A stretch of DNA of 64,000 nt from Dinochytrium kinnereticum. Its lineage: Eukaryota > Chytridiomycota > Chytridiomycetes > Chytridiales > Chytridiaceae. The stretch is taken from NCBI GenBank assembly GCA_027604005.1, contig JADGJT010000040.1:27178-91177 (forward strand). The letters run 5' to 3'. Every line of letters starts with the position of its first letter. The first letter of the stretch is position 1. The translations under genes and the position numbers were made by a program. The notes beneath the pieces are model-generated. The model saw nothing but the letters and a program-made list of their open reading frames with translations, was not told the origin of the DNA and did not search any database. Shown piece by piece: positions 53,813 through 64,000 of the stretch.

Positions 53813-56359
53813 ATGCTTTCTTCGTTTTCCACTCTGCGTCGTGGTTTAATTCGACAATTCAGCAGTACTGGCATTGCGATGTCCAAACGCCTAAGAGTCG
53901 ATGAGGAGGATGCGGCAGGCAACGCCGTGCATAAGATCACCGCAGAAGAAGGAACAGACGAGGAACTGCTCCACAAGAAGCCGCAGGAGGCTGAAACCAC
54001 ACCATCCATAAATGCCGAAAACGGGCCTGATGATAAGAAGCTTGCCGAGACTGTTGACAGCTACATCGCAAGCCTCTCGGCAAGTTCGTTCATGCCAAAA
54101 CCGGGAAAGAGCTACCTGTCTGAGGAGGATGTAGGGATCACCGCTTTCGTCGAGTCGTCCCTTCAGAGTTTCAGTGGGATCATCAAGCAAAGGTTTGATT
54201 ATTATTTTTTTCTTCTTTTCTTCTGATATCCAAAAGATATTCGGACTTTTTGGTGAATGAGGTCGACTACACAGGGAAGATTCTTCGATTGGACACTCTA
54301 CATGAAGCCAACGCCAAAGTGAGTTGCCAATGTTATCGTGATCTTACACATTTTAGGAAGAGGAAAGCAACGAGAGCGAGAAAGCCCCTGAGGTGGTTCT
54401 TGAAGTTGTGCTAAACGAACTTCGTGCATTGGTCGAGAGCGAAGAAGTTATTAACAAGGTGGAGCTGGTTGTTAAAGAAAAGAAAAAGTTTGAGGCTTTC
54501 TATATTGAGGTGTATTTGCTTGGTTTATAATTGCTGACCCTTGTTCAACAGGCCATTGACGATAAAGATAAGCGAAGGGATATTCATGAGTTCTTCAAAA
54601 AAAACTTTGGCGATGTGATCGTTACGGACTCTGTACCCGATAAGCGGATTCGATTGCGTTATTCAGACAACAAAGGGAAGGGTAAGGAAAAAGATACAGT
54701 ATATTATGCTAATAATTCAGGAAAAGGCAACCGACCTAGAGTCGACAAAAAAATGTGGGAGGCTATGGGTGGGCAGTACCTGGAATTTGTTCTATATAAG
54801 GAGAATAAGGACACAATGGAGGCACTCAATCTCATCTCGAAGGCGGCCGGGGTTTCAGCCAAAGCTTTTACGTTTGCTGGCACGAAGGACAAGCGTGGAA
54901 TCACGGTTCAACGCGTTACAGCTCATCGCGTCATGAAGGTATCTCTCGAAAGTATTGGAACTTCGATAAATGGAATGAGGCTTGGATCCTTTAAATACGT
55001 AGAAGACCGCGTTAAACTTGGAGACTTAGCGGGAAATCACTTTGCGATCACCCTAAGGTCGGAGCGGTTATCCAAGTGTAAGGGTTAATGTTTCTTCAGA
55101 GATGTGAGACCACAGAATGAGCTCTCGGAATCTATAGAGGACATCGTTCAGAAGAGCTTAGCTTCGCTGAAAGAGAAAGGGTTTATTAATTACTATGGGA
55201 TGCAGCGCTTCGGTACTAGAGCTGTGTCTACCCACACTGTTGGTATCGCAATGCTAGCTGGGAGGTGGGATGTTGCGGTCGAATTGATTCTTATGCCTAA
55301 GGGAGATGGTACAGTTTTTTAGTGTGCTTCTCATTCTTCATTCTTCTTAACTAATCACAAAATCCATCTGTATAATGCTTAGAGAGAGAGGATTTTGTTA
55401 AGGCCAGGGAGCATTGGATGACTCATCATGATCCTCAAGCAGCGTTTGATCTTTTCCCGAGATCATGCACCGCCGAGCGTAGCGTCCTACTGTCTCTTAT
55501 CAAGCAAAAGAATAAGAGAGATTACTTTCAAGCATTGCTTTGCGTTAGTATGCAATGTCTGGTGAATCGCTAATTGTTTTTAAGATCCCACGAAACTTAA
55601 GATTGATGTATATTCACGCTGTTCAAAGCTATGTTTGGAATCATATGGCGTCTGAAAGGATTAAACGTTATGGCCCAAAAGTCGTTCTCGGCGATTTAGT
55701 TGCCATTGATTCCAACTCTGGAGAGGGAGGGGCTGCAAAGGATGGACCGATGGAGGTAGATGATGAGATCACTGCGGAGGATTCTCGACTGTCTAGGATG
55801 ATCGAGGCCGAGGTAATCACTACTCAGGAACAAGCTGATTCTTGTTCTCTCGAAAATGTGGTGTTGCCACTACCGGGCTACAACATTACTTATCCAAAAA
55901 ATGATATTGGAGAATTATACAAAACGTTCATGGCAAATTTCGGCATGGATCCGCATAATATGCGCAGAAAGAATAGGTTTATTAGGTCATGTCCTGGTTT
56001 GTTTCGTAACTGTTTTCTAGAGAGATGTCACTGTCAGGAGACTATCGACGGCTTCTCGCCAGGCCTACTCATGTAGATTGGTAGGATGAAATTTATTTTT
56101 GATGCTGAGCTCACATTTTCGCAGCCGCATCGTAAAGTATAATGATCCAAATATCCATCTGTCCCTAACAGATGTTGATATGCTCATGGGGAAGGAACAG
56201 CCGAAATCTGTTGAAGATGGTGAGAGACTCGCTCTTGTATGTGAATTTACGCTGGAGCCATCCTCTTACGCGACGATGGCTTTGCGGGAAATCTTGAAGT
56301 CTGATACGAGTGCGGGCCATCAAACACAGCTCACAACCGCAAGTATGGCCCAAACGTGA
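53813..56359 (+). CDS. PUS7: PUS7, TruD-family tRNA/mRNA pseudouridine synthase
   Basis: Multi-exon, about 700 residues. The TruD fold is clear: YSDFLVNEVDY near the start, the catalytic motif FAGTKDKRGITVQRV with the nucleophilic Asp in GTKDKR, NHFAITLR, GFINYYGMQRFGT, then the TRUD insertion and C-terminal part (LPLPGYNITYPKNDIG, KNR, TLEPSSYATMALREILK). Role: isomerises uridine to pseudouridine in tRNA position 13, U2 snRNA and mRNAs. The N-terminal 22 residues (MLSSFSTLRRGLIRQFSSTG) look like a mitochondrial presequence; a second in-frame ATG at 53879 (residue 23) would give a form without it. The stop TGA at 56357-56359 lies 44 bp before the PRP2 start. Confidence 0.92.
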
Positions 56360-56403
56360 AGCTGCGTGACAATTTCATGATAAAATAAAAATTACGACCT
56401 GGA

Positions 56404-60218
<3,815 letters not shown>

Positions 60219-60546
60219 TCACGGATAGGGTTAATACGGCTTTTGTCATGTTATAATCCAACCGACTGTAATCGGCGAGACGTAACATCTTAAATAGATA
60301 TGATTATACCACTATGCTAACACTATTTTCTCAAGAAAACTGATGTTATGTATCCCGCCTAAATAGTTTCGCAATTCTACACCTTTATTATTATGTGACC
60401 AGGCCGCTTTCAGTTATCAAAGTTTTGCCTATTTTGCTGAGGAGAAGCGCCTTTGGAATTAGATAGCTGCAAAGGCGGCATTGGGAGGAGGTCCAGGAAG
60501 AAACCCAAAAGGTTGAATACCCCTTTAAATATATCCCAGTTCAACA
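60219..60546. other. convergent intergenic region
   Basis: 328 bp between the PRP2 and OMA1 stops; AT-rich 3' flanks only. Nothing else recognised. Confidence 0.5.
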
Positions 60547-62087
60547 CTATCTCCAGGGTGTTCGGTTGAACAACCCCAAAAATGAAGAGGTCTATGAAAC
60601 GAGGTTTTAGTGGATCAAAACTCCACTAGACACTTACCATCTGGCAGTCTGGATTATTTTCAAAAATCTCCACAGCCTCTGGCATCCACTTGGTTATCTT
60701 TAAAATCCTGCTATCGTGCGAGGGGTGTGTTGACATGTATTCGCTTGTAGCATGGCCCGAGTCCGCGAGCTTCATCCTCTAATTGGTAGTCAGAAACAAT
60801 CGCACATGACACCACCAAAACGCACCTTCCACATTTCGACAGCCGCGCGCGGGTTATAACAAGCCTGAGACATGAGCTTAAGGCCGATATAGTCGGCCTC
60901 GGACTCGCATTTTCGAGAGAACGGCATCTTTACGAGGACGTTAGACATTTCAATAGCCCAGCGATGATGAGGAGGATGGGGTTGCAGGAAATGAATCTCA
61001 CCATTACACCGAACTCTAGGAAAAGCCTGTTGAATAGAAAGGATGCGTCGAAAAAGATTGACATCAGGACCTGCCCAACCATCACGATCTTGGCCCAGCT
61101 CATCTTCTCTGCGCTATGGCGGGCAAGCTGGTGTGCGACTTCATGGCCTAGGCTTTTAAATTCCACGGGATGGTATGGACAAGGAAGGAAGAAATGGTAT
61201 GAGCACACCCAGCATGCAAAGATGATGAATTCCTACTTACACGGCAGCCAACCCATCTTCGTTCTGCACAATAGGCAAGAGGCCCGTAAACACAAAAACC
61301 TAAGCTCATGAGCATCAAGGTAGTAGGCGCGGCATCCTCCCACCTTACCCCCAGGCAACACAAACGCATTCCTCTGAGGATCATCAATGAGATGAACCTC
61401 CCATTCAAGGTCAGTCATCCCGCTTGCCTTGATAATCCTCTCACTAACTCTCCGGACCATCACGCTGTAAGGATGAAGGGGCGAAACAATCTGATGACCA
61501 AACTGCGCCATGATCTGAGCGTATGCCTGCTTCGAGAGGGCTTGTTCCTTTTCACCGTGCAATCAGCGTCAGCGTCCTCGTGAAAAAAAAAAAAGAAGAA
61601 GAAAAGAGTTGGAATCAGGAGATTGATTACCTCCTGTTTCGTCAAATCTATGAATCTCCTTCTCCCGCTAATCGGGACCTCCTCAAGATGCCTTCGCATA
61701 ATCGTTTTTAGTTTTGCATGACTGGTGGCGAAACAAAGGGTGCATACCAGACATAATAAACACCAAAAGCTGCCGAGCCAACACCTGCATAGATCCAAAA
61801 CTTTTTGTTCTGATAGAACGGTTCTCCTAATAAATACAAGCCCGCATTAGACCATCCACAACTGCAGCCAAATCGTCTCCTCAACTGTTCTGAAAGTATT
61901 CGTACTGATTTCCCCTCCACCCCCCGTTCGTCTCAGCGTTGTTGATCCGAAGTCGATATTCCACAGGCTGCCTTCCCCTGATCGGCGGCGGCGGTGCAGA
62001 AGCTCTCGCCAGCACCCATGATCGTGTGGAGAAGGGCCTCACCAAAGTCTTGAGGTGGTGGAACATTGGTCGATTCAAAATGTCCAT
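60547..62087 (-). CDS. OMA1: OMA1-type mitochondrial inner-membrane M48 metallopeptidase
   Basis: Multi-exon, roughly 370 residues. The N-terminus is a plausible mitochondrial presequence (RPMFHHLKTLVRPFSTRSWVLARAS; Arg rich, no acids), then a transmembrane helix (FWIYAGVGSAAFGVYYV), RRRFIDLTKQEEQALSKQAY (joined across an intron ending GTGAAAAG), VFVFTGLLPI, the zinc motif HEVAH and the third-ligand motif ESEAD. Ends FNRTPWR, TAG at 60547-60549. Role: stress-activated protease that cleaves OPA1-type fusion dynamins and related inner-membrane proteins. Starts: Met1 at 62087 overlaps the F-box gene on the other strand; Met8 at 62066 is an alternative that removes the overlap. The last two introns are 45-50 bp. 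Confidence 0.9.
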
Positions 62088-63432
62088 CCCCAACGAGGTC
62101 ATTGAGCAAATCGTACGGACAATCTCCCAGAGCTCACAGCCAGAGGAGGTTCGTCTCAACCATCTCGCGGCATGCTCAAAGGTGTCGAGGCTTTGGTATA
62201 ATGTTGCCACGCCATTGATGTGGCATCTGGTCAACCCTGTTCAGGCTGACACCGTGAGGATGCTTGTGGTCAATGGCCTGAAGGATGGGAGGCCACTGGC
62301 ACCGACGCTTAGCTTCAACAATCGGTTCAGCCTTATCAGAGAGATTGATTTATCGAGAATATCCATATACAATGCAGAGGTGAGGACGTAAGTTGATGCA
62401 TGGACCTGCATTGACGACTTTGGAGTTTAGATCACCAGTTACATCCAACCTCTTCTCATGAACAGCCTTGAGTTACGAAGGCTCGACCTCTCCAATTGCC
62501 TTTGGATAAAAGACAATGATCTCTTCAGTCTCATCAACTGCACAAAGCTGGAAGTGCTCATCCTACGTGGCTGCGGCAACATTGCCGGAGACAACCTAGG
62601 CCTCCTTCTCGAGCACCTGCCCCGTCTCCACACCTTCTCCCTATCAGGTTGCGACATGCTCCACGACCTGACCTCCGTTTTCAGATCCTGTCAGGCCCCT
62701 CTTCGAACCGTCGAGCTCACCTCACTCTGGGGAGCCGCGGATTTCAGCTCAGGCGTCTTCACCCTCTTTCAACGATGCCATCGAACCCTGGAGGATTTCA
62801 CCGCATCGAGCCCTCACATGGGGTTATCGGCCTTCACGGGGGTGCATGAGCTTCCTCCGATGAATTTGAAGCGGCTTCGTTTGGACACGTCAGATGGGAT
62901 GGAGTCGGAAGCCATCCTCAGGCTTTTGGACCACATTGAAAACTTGGAGTCCTTGAATCTTTGCGGAACTCCAAGGATATCAGCTCAGGCTCTTGCGTTG
63001 ATTTTTGAGCGGACGTCACGACTCTCTTTCCTCGATATATCTTATGTGGACAGCGTCACGGACGACACCATCGATTACCTTACAATGGCCTGTCCTCGCA
63101 TCACCTCTCTTCACGCGCGAGGCTGTCGCAAGCTCACTGACTTGACGCTCGGATCTATCGCGCTGCGGTTAAGCGGGTCGCTCAGATCTCTCTTCCTGGA
63201 CTTCAACGTCAACATCACTCCTTCGGGGATTACAGGATTGTTGGAACAGTGTCTTGAGTTGGAGGACCTGAGCCTAAATTTCTGCAGCTTGTTCCTTGGG
63301 ACGGCAGTGGAGAGGCTTGCCAAGACATTGGGGGCTGAGGCGGGAGAGACAGAGATTGGGGAAGGAGTTATGCAGTTCACGGGTGTGAGATCTATCAGGC
63401 TCCTGCTGGATTATTTGATGGGCGGCAACTGA
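62080..63432 (+). CDS. F-box and leucine-rich-repeat protein
   Basis: Two exons (62080-62379, 62431-63432) give 433 residues. The F-box is at the very N-terminus (MSIPNEVIEQIVRTI... LAACSKVSRLWYNVATPLMW). A series of LRR units of the cysteine-containing type follows: LRRLDLSNCLWIKD, LEVLILRGCGNI, LHTFSLSGCDMLHD, LESLNLCGTPRIS, LSFLDISYVDSVTD, ITSLHARGCRKLTD, LEDLSLNFCSLF. Role by family: SCF (Skp1-cullin-1) substrate receptor, with the LRR solenoid binding the target; nearest types are AMN1/FBXL/GRR1-like, without a specific orthologue assigned. The frame is open upstream of 62080 but has no ATG. The start lies head to head with OMA1 on the opposite strand. Confidence 0.88.
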
Positions 63433-64000
63433 GAGTCCAAAAGGTTGAGATCATGCAGGTGGGTGGATAGAGGAGATGTTTTGGGTGGCAGAAATCCCAT
63501 TTAAAAACATTTTAAATATATACTTTTTGGAGGGTCATCCATATCCAAATAATAATAAATCAAAAGGGGGGTGGAAAGGAAAAAGCAAAAAAAAAGAAAG
63601 CACTCCCCGCATTATCGCCGAAAACGAAACGAAAGCAAAAAAGCAGAAAGAAAAGGAAGTAGAGTAAAGAAAGAAGAGAAAGAGAAAAAAAGATATACTA
63701 GCAACAGCCTCGCAAGATGGTTGGTACAAAATCAGCACCGAAATGATTAGATAAAAATAAGATAATGACAGAAAGAAAAGATCGAAAATCGAACAGAGAA
63801 GGAGATTGGAAATAGGTTAACAAACGAGCGGATCAAAAAGAGGGCGAAAGGCATGTCGGGCGCGAACAGAAAACACAATCAAAAGGAAATTCCAGCTGGA
63901 AGAAACACCAAAGCAAAAACAAGAGTGAGCGCTATGAAAGACTTTGGCGGCAACGAATGAGAGGTAAACCCAGACCTGAATCAATCAAAGCAAAGCAAAA
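63433..64000. other. right-edge region, A-rich, no gene seen
   Basis: 568 bp after the F-box stop. 63545-64000 is strongly A/G rich on the plus strand with many A runs. In this window such A-rich plus-strand DNA otherwise marks the 3' flank of a minus-strand gene, so a minus-strand gene probably ends just beyond the right edge. Confidence 0.45.

Noticed and set aside
61939..62079. N-terminal extension of the F-box protein
   Set aside because: The frame is open but has no ATG, and it lies antisense to the OMA1 presequence exon.

Overview
The window reads as nuclear DNA of a zoosporic, early-diverging fungus, most likely a chytrid. Most genes are split by short introns (about 40-130 bp, GT...AG), intergenic spaces are mostly small, and the gene set mixes fungal markers (WSC domains, secreted FAS1 and LysM proteins, an EDC3 with Lsm-FDF-YjeF order) with genes kept only in lineages that build a cilium or flagellum (BBS8/TTC8 and RSPH14) and with presenilin, which is usually absent from Dikarya. 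I cannot name a genus from sequence alone. All exon joins were made by eye from reading frame, splice sites and protein similarity.

Layout. 1-16.5 kb: the C-terminal end of an unknown protein (+), the DEAD-box ribosome-biogenesis helicase DBP6/DDX51 (+), then a run of minus-strand genes: a possible small membrane protein, an RBR ubiquitin ligase, an acyl-CoA synthetase with a PTS2-like N-terminus, a TLC-domain membrane protein, a TIR-ankyrin protein ending in a CaaX box, and the decapping activator EDC3. 16.8-23.4 kb: three plus-strand genes, namely a secreted FAS1 protein, an unusual CxxC-rich protein and a secreted three-LysM/proline/CAP protein. 25-31 kb: a presenilin fused to an N-terminal MYND zinc finger (+), a two-WSC membrane protein (-) and RSPH14 (-). 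31.3-37.2 kb: a disordered unknown protein (+) and a four-finger C2H2 transcription factor (-), followed by about 4.7 kb with no convincing gene. 41.9-53.3 kb: a minus-strand block of PB1/LIR protein, cullin-4, a DUF1295 membrane protein, BBS8 and a DCAF-type WD40 protein. 53.8-60.2 kb: PUS7 and the spliceosomal ATPase PRP2/DHX16 in tight tandem (+). 60.5-63.4 kb: OMA1 (-) and an F-box/LRR protein (+), whose first ATGs overlap head to head.

Shared themes. Ubiquitin pathway: RBR ligase, cullin-4, a DCAF-like candidate cullin-4 receptor and an F-box protein. RNA metabolism: DBP6, EDC3, PUS7, PRP2. Flagellum: BBS8, RSPH14. Cell surface and secretion: FAS1, LysM-CAP, WSC. The best candidates for something undescribed are the TIR-ankyrin-CaaX protein (10276-12568) and the MYND-presenilin fusion (25582-27919). 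After them come the LysM-CAP protein, the PB1/LIR protein and the OMA1/F-box overlap.
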